Source: JBEKYH01 sp049511115 (GTDB taxonomy: Bacteria > Planctomycetota > Phycisphaerae > Tepidisphaerales > Tepidisphaeraceae). Taken from it: a DNA stretch of 6,933 nt. Within the stretch, counting starts at the first letter, position 1; each line of letters opens with the position of its first letter. Location of the stretch: positions 1-6,933 of the forward strand of contig JBEKYH010000278.1 in the NCBI GenBank assembly GCA_049511115.1, written 5' to 3'. Both the position numbers and the translations under genes were made by a program. Shown piece by piece: positions 1 through 5,342 of the stretch. The notes beneath the pieces were generated by a model. The model was not told the origin of the DNA, did no database searches, and was given only the letters and a program-made list of their open reading frames with translations.

Positions 1-163
1 AGCAAAGGAGGCTTGAAAGGAAAAAGTGGTAAGAAGGGAGGAGCAGCGCGGCTCGTTGCGATGGCGGCGGCCCGAACACATGCGGGCGCTCTTGAGCGCC
101 CAGAGGTCTTCGGGGGCGGCGTCAGCCAGACTGCTCGACTCACTGACCTTTTCTTTTTGCTTT
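1..163. other. Non-coding region downstream of ptsI
   Basis: This is the stretch after the ptsI stop, read leftwards. It holds one strong inverted repeat (84-101, listed separately). On the minus strand, positions about 46 to 1 form a pyrimidine-rich tract with only about three G residues. A C-rich, G-poor transcript of this kind resembles a Rho-loading region, but that is inference. A minus-strand frame opening at a GTG shortly after the ptsI stop stays open to the window edge. Its translation is rich in Pro, Ala and Arg and resembles no family I know, so I do not call it a gene. On the plus strand there are two SD-like strings (AAAGGAGG near 4-11, GGGAGGAG near 37-44) without a convincing reading frame. 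Confidence 0.5.
84..101 (-). terminator. Inverted repeat / possible terminator after ptsI
   Basis: GGGCGCTC, a two-base centre TT, then GAGCGCCC. The 8-bp arms are perfectly complementary; a realistic hairpin is 7 bp with a 4-nt loop. It lies about 62 bp beyond the ptsI stop codon, where the end of the hpf-ptsI transcript is expected. Neither side has a T-tract, so it is not a classical intrinsic terminator. It could be a U-tract-less terminator or an RNA 3' end stabiliser, possibly acting with the pyrimidine-rich tract further downstream. Confidence 0.35.
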
Positions 164-1906
164 CTACAATGCGTCGGGGTCGATCTTCCGCGTCTCCTCA
201 CGCAGGAAGTGCATGACCTGCCGCTCGCTATCAAAACTCATCACGCGGCGAGCCACCTGCTTGGCGTGCTCGACCGTGGTTGAGCGAATAATCTTTTTTA
301 CCTCCGGGATATCGGGGCCGTTCATGCTGAACGTGTTGAGCCCCAATCCCAATAGTAAGAGAGTGTACAGCGGTTCGCCCGCCATTTCACCACAGATGCT
401 CACGGCAATATTATTCCGAGCACCCGCGCGGATGGTGTCGCGCACCAACCGCAGCACCGAGGGATGCCCCGGGCAAAAGAGACTGGCGACGCGCTCGTTG
501 GTCCGATCAACGGCCAGCGTGTACTGAATCAGGTCGTTGGTACCGATGCTGAAGAAGTTCACTTCCTTGGCAAATTCGTTGGCCATGATCGCGGCGGAGG
601 GCACCTCGATCATCATGCCGACGGCAATGTCCTTGCGGAAAGGCTTCCCCTGGTCTTCCAGCTCCTCCATCACGTCGTTGAGAATCATCTTGGCCTGGCG
701 AAGCTCCATCAGCGTCGAAATCATGGGAAACATGATCTTGATATCCGACCGAGCCTGGTAGGCGCTGGCCCGCATGATCGCGCGTAACTGCCGCTTGAAC
801 ATGGGGATATCGTGCAGACACATGCGAATGGATCGGTCCCCCAGGAAGGGGTTTTTCTCCTGGCTCGCCGCGCCCACGTATTTGTCGGCGCCTAAGTCCA
901 TCGTGCGGATCACCAGTGGGCGGCCGTCGAGATGTTTCAAGGCATCGCAATAGGCTTCAAATTGCTGCTCTTCGCTCGGCTCGGCTTCCTGAGCCAGGTA
1001 CAGGAACTCGGTACGGTACAGGCCAATGCCCGCGGCGCCGCGGTTCATCGCGTCTTCGACTTCGGTGGGAAACTCGATATTGGCCTGCAGAGAGACTTCG
1101 TATCCATCCAGCGTGCGCGCGGGCAGGTCGCGCAGACCCTCGCGCTCGCGCTCGGCGGCCTGGCGCTTGTTTTCCGTCTGCCGATGCTCGGCAAGCGTTT
1201 GCTCGTCGGGATTGATGATCACCAGGCCGTGGTTGCCGTCGATGATGATCATGTCGCCACCGTTGACTTCGGCGGTGATATTCCCCAGTCCGACCACCGC
1301 CGGAATGTCCATCGCGCGAGCGACGATCGCCGTGTGACTGGTGCGCCCGCCGACATCGGTGGCAAAGCCGATGACGTGGCGCCGGTCCAGCGCCGCCGTC
1401 TGGCTGGGGAGCATGTCATGGGCGATGACAACCACCTCCGCATCGAGGTGACCCAAATCCTGGCGGCGGTCGCCGATCAGCTTGGAGAGAATCTGCCGCT
1501 CGATGTCATGCACGTCCTTGACGCGCTCGGCGAGATACCGATCGGGCATCGCGCCGAACCGGGCGGCATACCTGCGCATGACCGTACTGACCGCATACTC
1601 GGCGGTGAAGAGGTTTGTGTCGATCTCCGCTTTGATCTGGTTGATCAGCGAATTGTCCTTGAGTATTCCCAGATGGAAATCAAAGATTTTGCCGATTTCC
1701 TCACCATATTCGGCGTTAATCGCGTCGCGCTGCTGGGCGACTTTCACGGCGGCCTCGGCCAGCGCCTGATCGAGACGTTTGTGTTCGGCGGAGACGGATG
1801 CGCGGGGGATCTGCCGCTTGGGAATGAGTACGTCCTCGGCGTCCAGCACGACTGCCGTGCCGATCACCACTCCCGGGGATACGCCGATGCCTTTCTTGAT
1901 CTCCAT
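164..1906 (-). CDS. ptsI: Phosphoenolpyruvate-protein phosphotransferase (PTS Enzyme I)
   Basis: Enzyme I takes phosphate from PEP onto an active-site His and passes it to HPr in the cytoplasm. The 580-residue product matches the family length (about 575). Landmarks: N-terminal start MEIKKGIGVSPG; phosphohistidine His191 in GGRTSHTAIVAR; PEP-binding Arg298 (GLYRTEFLYL) and Arg334 (IRTMDLGADK); Glu434 (MMIEVPSA) and Asp458 (GTNDLIQY) as the Mg ligands; and the acid/base Cys505 in SICGEMAG. All catalytic residues are therefore present. There is no N-terminal GAF domain, so this is the canonical EI layout and not the PtsP (EI-Ntr) form. I chose the ATG at 1906 because homology begins there and it lies 13 bp after the HPr stop with a GAGG upstream. 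A longer frame to 1993 would overlap HPr by 74 bp and add a low-complexity Pro/Ser leader. Confidence 0.96.
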   Translation of the reverse strand: MEIKKGIGVSPGVVIGTAVVLDAEDVLIPKRQIPRASVSAEHKRLDQALAEAAVKVAQQRDAINAEYGEEIGKIFDFHLGILKDNSLINQIKAEIDTNLFTAEYAVSTVMRRYAARFGAMPDRYLAERVKDVHDIERQILSKLIGDRRQDLGHLDAEVVVIAHDMLPSQTAALDRRHVIGFATDVGGRTSHTAIVARAMDIPAVVGLGNITAEVNGGDMIIIDGNHGLVIINPDEQTLAEHRQTENKRQAAEREREGLRDLPARTLDGYEVSLQANIEFPTEVEDAMNRGAAGIGLYRTEFLYLAQEAEPSEEQQFEAYCDALKHLDGRPLVIRTMDLGADKYVGAASQEKNPFLGDRSIRMCLHDIPMFKRQLRAIMRASAYQARSDIKIMFPMISTLMELRQAKMILNDVMEELEDQGKPFRKDIAVGMMIEVPSAAIMANEFAKEVNFFSIGTNDLIQYTLAVDRTNERVASLFCPGHPSVLRLVRDTIRAGARNNIAVSICGEMAGEPLYTLLLLGLGLNTFSMNGPDIPEVKKIIRSTTVEHAKQVARRVMSFDSERQVMHFLREETRKIDPDAL

Positions 1907-1919
1907 GAACCGCTCAACC

Positions 1920-2261
1920 TCAGGGGTCTTCCCCGAACTTGGCGTCGAAGAGCGCGGCGAGTTTTTCGACGGCCGCGGCGGCGTCGGCGCCATCGGCGCG
2001 GATTTCCAGCGGCGTTCCGCACACCGCGGCCAGGGTAATCATGGCCATGATGCTCTTGCCGTCGACGGTTAGTGGGTCTTCACCGCGTTTTTCAACTTCG
2101 ATTGAACACTTGAACGTGCTGGCGGTCTCGACAAACAACATGGCGGGGCGCGCGTGCAACCCGCGTTCGTTGGAGACGACGACCTGGCGCGTGACAATGG
2201 GCATAGACACTGCGGGATTGTGTGTTTGGAGGCCCGTCAAAACTGTCGCGCCGTCCGACAC
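1920..2261 (-). CDS. ptsH: Phosphocarrier protein HPr
   Basis: HPr is the small phosphocarrier between Enzyme I and IIA domains. The active-site signature ERGLHARPA is present; its His is residue 17 counted from the internal ATG (E. coli His15). The regulatory-serine region reads DGKSIMAMITLAA, with the Ser at the position of Ser46 targeted by HPr kinase in Firmicutes and some other bacteria. Two starts are possible. GTG at 2261 has a strong SD (AGGGGAG, 6-nt spacer) 13 bp after the IIA stop and gives 113 residues with a 19-residue extension. ATG at 2204 gives the usual 94 residues (family about 85-90) but has no visible SD. I prefer the GTG on ribosome-binding evidence. The gene sits 13 bp before ptsI and is probably co-transcribed and coupled. 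Confidence 0.93.
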   Translation of the reverse strand: MSDGATVLTGLQTHNPAVSMPIVTRQVVVSNERGLHARPAMLFVETASTFKCSIEVEKRGEDPLTVDGKSIMAMITLAAVCGTPLEIRADGADAAAAVEKLAALFDAKFGEDP

Positions 2262-2267
2262 GTCCGT

Positions 2268-2274
2268 CTCCCCT
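2268..2274 (-). promoter_or_regulatory. Ribosome binding site deciding the HPr start
   Basis: AGGGGAG on the minus strand, directly after the IIA TAA stop and 6 nt before GTG at 2261, which is in frame with HPr. The ATG at 2204, where homology to HPr begins, has no comparable purine run upstream. This site is the main reason for preferring the longer HPr. Confidence 0.6.
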
Positions 2275-2742
2275 TTATTTCCCCTGATCCGCTTCATCGA
2301 GCAGATCAATAATGGCTTCGCGCGTGGGCACCTGCCGCAGGAAACGGCGGAAGATGTCCTTCTGGAGGTTGCTGAAAACGATGTTCATGGCCTGCAGGTG
2401 CTGCTGCGGCTGGTTTTCCGGGCTGAGCAGCAATACCACGCTGAAAACCGGCTGATGGTCCAACGCGGCAAAGTCAATTCCGCCGTGGGAACGCCCGATG
2501 GTGCCGGCCATCTGCTTGACCTTGGGATGTTTCACGTGCGGTACCGCGACACCCTTGCCAAATCCGGTGCTGCCGTTCTGCTCGCGCTTGATGAGCGCTG
2601 CGACGACTTCATCCACCGCGGTTTCCGGCAGGGCGCCGGCAACGGCCAATCCGGAAACCAATTCGCGCAACGCCCCGTCGCGATCCGTGGCTTTGAGCTC
2701 AGGGATTACCGCTTCGGGCACGATAAATTCTCGCAACTTCAT
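2275..2742 (-). CDS. ptsN: PTS IIA domain protein, PtsN/fructose (EIIA type 2) family
   Basis: This is a single-domain cytoplasmic IIA protein of 155 residues, the length of EIIA-Ntr. The phosphorylation site is His69 in GFGKGVAVPHVKHP, the fold signature of the mannitol/fructose/Ntr IIA superfamily. Residues ARxxGSTGFGKG-like before it (KREQNGSTGFGKG) and the later VFSVVLLLSPENQPQQHL stretch also match. The ATG start is preceded by GAGGAG very close upstream (GAGG with a 5-nt spacer). No EIIB or EIIC domain is fused or adjacent, and hpf is immediately upstream with HPr and EI downstream. This context favours a regulatory role of the PTS-Ntr type. It could be a fructose-type IIA serving a permease elsewhere, but the hpf neighbour argues against that. 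The target is unknown. Confidence 0.9.
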   Translation of the reverse strand: MKLREFIVPEAVIPELKATDRDGALRELVSGLAVAGALPETAVDEVVAALIKREQNGSTGFGKGVAVPHVKHPKVKQMAGTIGRSHGGIDFAALDHQPVFSVVLLLSPENQPQQHLQAMNIVFSNLQKDIFRRFLRQVPTREAIIDLLDEADQGK

Positions 2743-2785
2743 CTGCTCCTCGGAGATCCAGGAACCGCTTCGGAGAACAAAAACG

Positions 2786-2812
2786 CGGAAGGCTTATGCC
2801 TTTTTTCTTCCG
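2786..2812. other. Nested hairpins between hpf and the IIA gene
   Basis: The 94-bp gap contains two mutually exclusive stems: CGGAAG (2786-2791) with CTTCCG (2807-2812), and an inner AAGGC-TTAT-GCCTT (2789-2802). On the plus strand the inner stem runs into a T-tract (T to 2806), so it looks like a weak terminator for antisense transcription. On the minus strand, the direction of the operon, no T-tract follows directly. It could moderate read-through or RNA processing between hpf and the PTS genes. The stems are short, so confidence is low. Confidence 0.25.
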
Positions 2813-2836
2813 AAACGCTTCCTCTTCTATCTTGGT

Positions 2837-3160
2837 TTATTTCTTTCCATGTTTTTCATCGCCACTGTGCTTACGATTGCGAAACATGGCTTTATGCTCG
2901 CTGATCTGGCGTTCCAGTTTTGCGTAGCAGCCATCCACGCCCGCGTAGGCGTCGGCCCCGTCACAATGGGCCAGAAACATATTCCGATGCTCGGCGCTGA
3001 CGATCATTTCCACGCGAATGCCGTCTTTTTTGGCGTCGAACACCACTTCGATATTTTCAATCCGATCATAAAACCGGCTTAATTTGGTCGCTTTCTGCTC
3101 CGCGTGGCTTCGCAACGGCTCGGTCACGTCCATATGCCGCGAGGAAATGGTCACTTCCAC
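2837..3160 (-). CDS. hpf: Ribosome hibernation promoting factor, short form (HPF/RaiA family)
   Basis: This 107-residue protein starts MEVTISSRHMDVTEPLR, the typical first strand and helix of the HPF/YfiA fold. It continues with KATKLSRFYDRIENIEVVF and the conserved AHCDGADAYAGVDGCYAKLERQ segment, which binds the 30S decoding region to silence 70S ribosomes. It lacks the C-terminal dimerisation domain of long HPF, so it is the short form (E. coli HPF 95, YfiA 113 residues). It ends in a basic His/Lys tail. The start is GTG at 3160 with a near-perfect SD AAGGAGG and a 6-nt spacer. It lies upstream of the IIA-HPr-EI genes, as hpf lies beside ptsN in the proteobacterial rpoN locus, linking stress or nutrient signalling to ribosome dormancy. 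Confidence 0.94.
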   Translation of the reverse strand: MEVTISSRHMDVTEPLRSHAEQKATKLSRFYDRIENIEVVFDAKKDGIRVEMIVSAEHRNMFLAHCDGADAYAGVDGCYAKLERQISEHKAMFRNRKHSGDEKHGKK

Positions 3161-3166
3161 AACAGG

Positions 3167-3173
3167 CCTCCTT
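3167..3173 (-). promoter_or_regulatory. Strong ribosome binding site of hpf
   Basis: AAGGAGG on the minus strand, 6 nt before the GTG of hpf. It supports the non-ATG start. Its first A is also the last base of the TGA that closes the small open frame 3173-3349, so translation of that frame, if real, would run into this site and could couple to hpf. Confidence 0.75.
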
Positions 3174-3349
3174 CAGAGTTTTGTGCCATATTCCGCATTG
3201 CCCCAGCGGGATCCAGTAGTGCGATCCCTCTTGCGCAAACCTGCTAAATCAGCCGTCCCGTCTCCCCGGCGCGCATTGTACAGGAAAAGACGGTCAGGGC
3301 GAATAATCGGCGCAGGCGGCTTGGGTAATATCCTTACCTCCAATGCCAC
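3173..3349 (-). CDS. Possible small protein between DUF502 and hpf (58 codons)
   Basis: I do not recognise this product. It opens at GTG 3349 with an SD AGGAGG (3358-3363) 8 nt upstream, just after the DUF502 stop, and ends with TGA at 3175-3173, inside the hpf SD. It fills the gap between the two genes almost exactly. The predicted protein begins MALEVRILPKPPAPIIRP, has a basic middle (LRKRDRTTGSRWG) and ends NAEYGTKL. There is no signal peptide or membrane segment, and third-position GC is about 55 percent, which does not separate coding from non-coding. A 58-codon open frame can arise by chance, so the case rests on the two SD sites and the tight fit. The alternative is a 5' leader with the hpf promoter inside it. 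Confidence 0.33.
   Translation of the reverse strand: MALEVRILPKPPAPIIRPDRLFLYNARRGDGTADLAGLRKRDRTTGSRWGNAEYGTKL
3275..3303 (-). promoter_or_regulatory. Weak candidate promoter for hpf
   Basis: Read on the minus strand: TTCGCC (3303-3298), a 17-nt spacer, then TACAAT (3280-3275). The -10 is good (5 of 6) and the -35 poor (3 of 6). It would give a leader of roughly 105 nt before hpf. It overlaps the possible small open frame 3173-3349, so at most one interpretation needs to be right. It would allow hpf-ptsI expression independent of DUF502. Confidence 0.22.
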
Positions 3350-3365
3350 CTAATTTGCCTCCTAA

Positions 3366-4181
3366 CTACCCCGCCCGCGCCATCGCGGATTCTTCCGAAG
3401 GCGTGGTTACCGGAGGCGGCAACGTCGCCGGCGGCGAAATAACCCCGCCGCTGACAAGAAGCCGCAATGCCTCTTCCACTGTCATCGGCAACTCCACGAC
3501 GCGGTTTCGCGGAACTATCAAAACATATCCCGTAAATGCTGTGGGCGTAGAGGGTACGAAGACCGTGACCATCTCCTCCTGCCCCCGCCCCAGCGGCAAT
3601 GACGCCCGGCCCGTGACCATGCCGATAGACCAGATTCCCTGTTCGTGCGGCTGAACCGCCACCACGCGGCTGCCGACAAGCCGCGGCGAATGATCTTCCA
3701 GAATGAAATCGGTGATCTGCTTCACCGCCGGGTAAATGGCGCGCACAAGCGGAATGCGCAGGACACCTTTTTCCGCCATCCGCCACGCGGCTCGCCCCAA
3801 TAGATTGCCCACCAGGACGCCGACCACGTAGACCAGCAGGATGGCCAGTCCCACGCCTAGCAGTTTGGTGCGAATGGGGTAGAGGTCCGGGTCCCAATAC
3901 CGTCCGATATAGCCCGGCGATTGAAACCGAAACACGCCCGCGTTCACCAGCTCGAGCCAGGTCAGTTTAATCAGGTAGATGATGCGCGAACCGAGCGAAT
4001 CCCACAGGAAATTCCACACCCAGAGCAAAAGCCACAGGGTAATCAACGTCGGCATGAGCGTGGCCAACCCACGCAAAAAGAAGCGGCGGAAATCCCCCGC
4101 AATGGTGGCTCGAACTCCCGGCGCCGAAGCCGATGGCTCCGGCATTCCGGCAGGCGGAAACTTATTGTCATTGACATGCAC
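3366..4181 (-). CDS. DUF502 family membrane protein
   Basis: A 271-residue inner-membrane protein of unknown function. Two hydrophobic segments are visible: about residues 39-60 (LATLMPTLITLWLLLWVW) and 106-128 (LLGVGLAILLVYVVGVLVG). After them comes the family signature RIPLVRAIYPAVKQITDF (142-159), then a predicted soluble domain with GIWSIGMVTG, VFVPSTPTAFTGYVLIVP (208-224) and the ending VEEALRLLVSGGVISPP. These blocks are diagnostic of DUF502. A Pro/Ser-rich tail (251-265) and a polar N-terminus make it longer than usual members (about 200). The start is GTG at 4181 with GGAAGGGG and a 6-nt spacer; a later in-frame ATG at residue 13 is possible. It is transcribed in the same direction as hpf-ptsI but 205 bp away, so co-transcription is uncertain. 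Confidence 0.9.
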   Translation of the reverse strand: MHVNDNKFPPAGMPEPSASAPGVRATIAGDFRRFFLRGLATLMPTLITLWLLLWVWNFLWDSLGSRIIYLIKLTWLELVNAGVFRFQSPGYIGRYWDPDLYPIRTKLLGVGLAILLVYVVGVLVGNLLGRAAWRMAEKGVLRIPLVRAIYPAVKQITDFILEDHSPRLVGSRVVAVQPHEQGIWSIGMVTGRASLPLGRGQEEMVTVFVPSTPTAFTGYVLIVPRNRVVELPMTVEEALRLLVSGGVISPPATLPPPVTTPSEESAMARAG

Positions 4182-4222
4182 CAGCGGCCCCTTCCGAAGC
4201 AGGCCGACAGAGGCGGTTAACC

Positions 4223-4235
4223 CCTGTGATACAGG
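4223..4235. repeat. Operator-like palindrome over the DUF502 -10 box
   Basis: CCTGT, GAT, ACAGG: 5-bp perfect arms around a 3-bp centre. It covers the proposed -10 element (TATCAC on the minus strand), the position where a dimeric repressor would block RNA polymerase. A single short palindrome can arise by chance, so the operator role is inferred. Confidence 0.35.
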
Positions 4236-4254
4236 CCGAGAGGGTAAAGATCAA
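4226..4254 (-). promoter_or_regulatory. Candidate promoter of the DUF502 gene
   Basis: On the minus strand: TTGATC (4254-4249) as -35, exactly 17 nt spacer, TATCAC (4231-4226) as -10, each matching the sigma-70 consensus at 4 of 6 bases. Transcription would begin near 4219, giving a leader of about 38 nt before the GTG at 4181. Spacing and position are good; the box matches are moderate. Confidence 0.4.
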
Positions 4255-4346
4255 TCGCATCCGGTCTTCCCGCGCGGTTCCCTTCTCCATTTATTAAGAG
4301 AGAGCCACGTCAACACTTCTTCCCTGCCTGGCGGCAAAAGCGCCCC

Positions 4347-4364
4347 GCGCCCACGACAGGGCGC
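4347..4364. repeat. GC-rich inverted repeat in the divergent region
   Basis: GCGCCC and GGGCGC arms (6 bp, perfect) around a 6-nt loop acgaca. There is no adjacent T-run on the plus strand, and only a TTTT about ten bases beyond on the minus strand, so it is not a convincing terminator. It could insulate the two divergent transcription units or be incidental. Confidence 0.25.
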
Positions 4365-4431
4365 AGGCCGTATTCTATGCCGCAATCGGAAAACGGGATT
4401 ATTAATTTGCAACTCCAGATTCCGTCGCTGT

Positions 4432-4440
4432 TGATATGAT
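4432..4440 (+). promoter_or_regulatory. Extended -10 promoter of the toxin-antitoxin pair
   Basis: TG, one base, then TATGAT (4435-4440) forms an extended -10 element, 5 of 6 to TATAAT. No good -35 is present at 17 nt, which extended -10 promoters tolerate. Transcription would start near 4447, about 33 nt before the antitoxin ATG, and CAGGAG before that ATG is a clear SD. Confidence 0.45.
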
Positions 4441-4479
4441 GCAGGGGGATGGCGAAAATCACCCACTCAGGAGCGTCTA

Positions 4480-4749
4480 ATGGCAGGCATTGCAACCGTT
4501 TTGCAAGTTAACAACTTGGCCCCGCGGCAGGCTTCCGCGGTCAAAAGAAAAGCCGAACGCCTCGGCCTGAGCGTCGAAGACTACATCAAGCAGCTAATTG
4601 AGGATGATCTGGCGCTCGACAACAAGGCGCAAAGCACATCACTTGACGAATTGGCCAAGCCGTTCCGCAAAGCGCTTAAGGGTATCGGCGACGACGAGCT
4701 TGATGGGATTGTATCGCGCGCCCGTCCCAAAGCTCCGCCGCGCCGATGA
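4480..4749 (+). CDS. Putative ribbon-helix-helix-like antitoxin
   Basis: An 89-residue protein. An N-terminal strand (ATVLQVNN, 5-12) is followed by a helix (PRQASAVKRKAERLGL, 15-30), a turn at Leu28-Gly29, and a second helix (SVEDYIKQLIEDDL, 31-44). This is the strand-helix-helix plan of dimeric RHH DNA-binding domains. The C-terminal part (52-89: SLDELAKPFRKALKGIGDDEL and a basic Pro/Arg tail) is probably the disordered segment that wraps the toxin. The ATG has AGGAG with a 6-7 nt spacer. The PIN-toxin gene begins 10 bp after its stop, the usual order for a type II pair, so it should neutralise the toxin and repress its own promoter. The fold is judged by eye; the sequence family was not verified. 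Confidence 0.7.
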   Translation: MAGIATVLQVNNLAPRQASAVKRKAERLGLSVEDYIKQLIEDDLALDNKAQSTSLDELAKPFRKALKGIGDDELDGIVSRARPKAPPRR

Positions 4750-4759
4750 TAAATGACAC

Positions 4760-5257
4760 GTGCCGAACCCTCCCGACCGCGTTCGACTTGTTCTTGACAC
4801 CAACACACTTTTGCGCGGCTTGGCGAATCGCGACTCAGCATCTGGCCGGATACTCGGCCTTTGCGAAGGGCGGCAAGTGACCCTCCTGCTCAGTCGACCC
4901 GTGCTGTCAGAGTATCGGAGGGTACTAAGCACGCCCGCGATTGTGGAGAGAAACCCCAATATTGCGGCTGCTGATATAGAGTTGGTGCTTCGGCGGCTCC
5001 GCTATTTCTCATTGCACATAACGCCGGTCTCAAGCCGATTCCGACTCGACCGCGATCCAATGGATGAAAAGTTCATTGAACTCGCCATCGCTGGATCCGC
5101 GACCCAGATTGTGACCAACGACAAGGATTTGCTCTCATTGAGCAGCGGCTACGACGATTCCGCCAAACGATTACGCCAACGTTTGCCTGGCGCGCGGATA
5201 CTCCTTCCAGCGGATTTCATACGATGGTTTGACTCGTCATTTGCTAACGACTACTAG
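4760..5257 (+). CDS. PIN-domain toxin (TIGR00305-like putative toxin component)
   Basis: A 165-residue PIN-fold ribonuclease. The acidic metal-binding residues are in place: Asp13 in LVLDTNTLLRG, Glu51 in SRPVLSEYRRVL, Asp102 in DPMDEKFIELAIAGSA, and Asp121 (with Asp123) in IVTNDKDLL. The D-P-x-D-x-K-F block and TNDKDLL ending are typical of the PIN family toxin component class. The start is GTG at 4760, 10 bp after the antitoxin stop. There is no SD, so expression is probably by translational coupling, which keeps toxin below antitoxin. Two ATGs in the gap are out of frame. It probably cleaves RNA to arrest growth; its target cannot be read from sequence. The C-terminus ends FADSS-like (RWFDSSFANDY) without extra domains. 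Confidence 0.88.
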   Translation: MPNPPDRVRLVLDTNTLLRGLANRDSASGRILGLCEGRQVTLLLSRPVLSEYRRVLSTPAIVERNPNIAAADIELVLRRLRYFSLHITPVSSRFRLDRDPMDEKFIELAIAGSATQIVTNDKDLLSLSSGYDDSAKRLRQRLPGARILLPADFIRWFDSSFANDY

Positions 5258-5284
5258 CCGCTTGGTAATGTGGCTTTCCATCAA

Positions 5285-5306
5285 GGCCAAACCCTCTACT
5301 TTGGCC
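5285..5306. terminator. Inverted repeat in the convergent gap
   Basis: GGCCAAA, an 8-nt loop, TTTGGCC: 7-bp perfect stem. It lies in the 85-bp gap between the toxin stop and the stop of the dehydratase on the other strand, the place for a shared bidirectional terminator. No T-tract follows on either strand, so an intrinsic mechanism is unproven. Confidence 0.35.
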
Positions 5307-5342
5307 CAGAATTCCCAGGGCCGCATTGCAATTCGCGCCGAC

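Larger units (their letters stand above)
4182..4479. other. Divergent intergenic region between DUF502 and the toxin-antitoxin pair
   Basis: This 298-bp stretch has no convincing gene. It holds a candidate minus-strand promoter for DUF502 (4226-4254), a palindrome overlapping it (4223-4235), a GC-rich hairpin GCGCCC-acgaca-GGGCGC (4347-4364) without a T-tract in either direction, and an extended -10 promoter for the plus-strand pair (4432-4440). On the minus strand near 4314 there is also a TTGACG, but no -10 at proper spacing. I see no tRNA, riboswitch or att-like direct repeat here. Confidence 0.6.

Noticed and set aside
13..216. Small plus-strand frame starting TTG near the left edge
   Set aside because: The SD-like AAAGGAGG is only one base from the TTG, the frame overlaps the end of ptsI antiparallel, and the product is low-complexity Lys/Gly/Ala/Arg.
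1907..1993. Longer Enzyme I start at 1993
   Set aside because: It would overlap HPr by 74 bp and add a Pro/Ser-rich leader not found in Enzyme I; the ATG at 1906 coincides with the start of homology.
932..2038. Long plus-strand open frame opposite ptsI (368 codons)
   Set aside because: It is the mirror of a high-GC coding gene; its translation is His/Asp/Arg-rich with no family resemblance, while the minus strand encodes an intact Enzyme I with every catalytic residue.
1939..2904. Plus-strand open frame across HPr and the IIA gene (321 codons)
   Set aside because: It spans two well-supported minus-strand genes and the gap between them, and it has no recognisable domain; it is a shadow frame.
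4251..4495. Minus-strand short frames in the divergent intergenic region
   Set aside because: No SD, no recognisable sequence, and they overlap the promoter and start of the antitoxin gene.
4182..5342. Toxin-antitoxin pair as part of a transposon or integrated element
   Set aside because: I looked for flanking terminal inverted or direct repeats, a tRNA target or a recombinase gene and saw none in the window.
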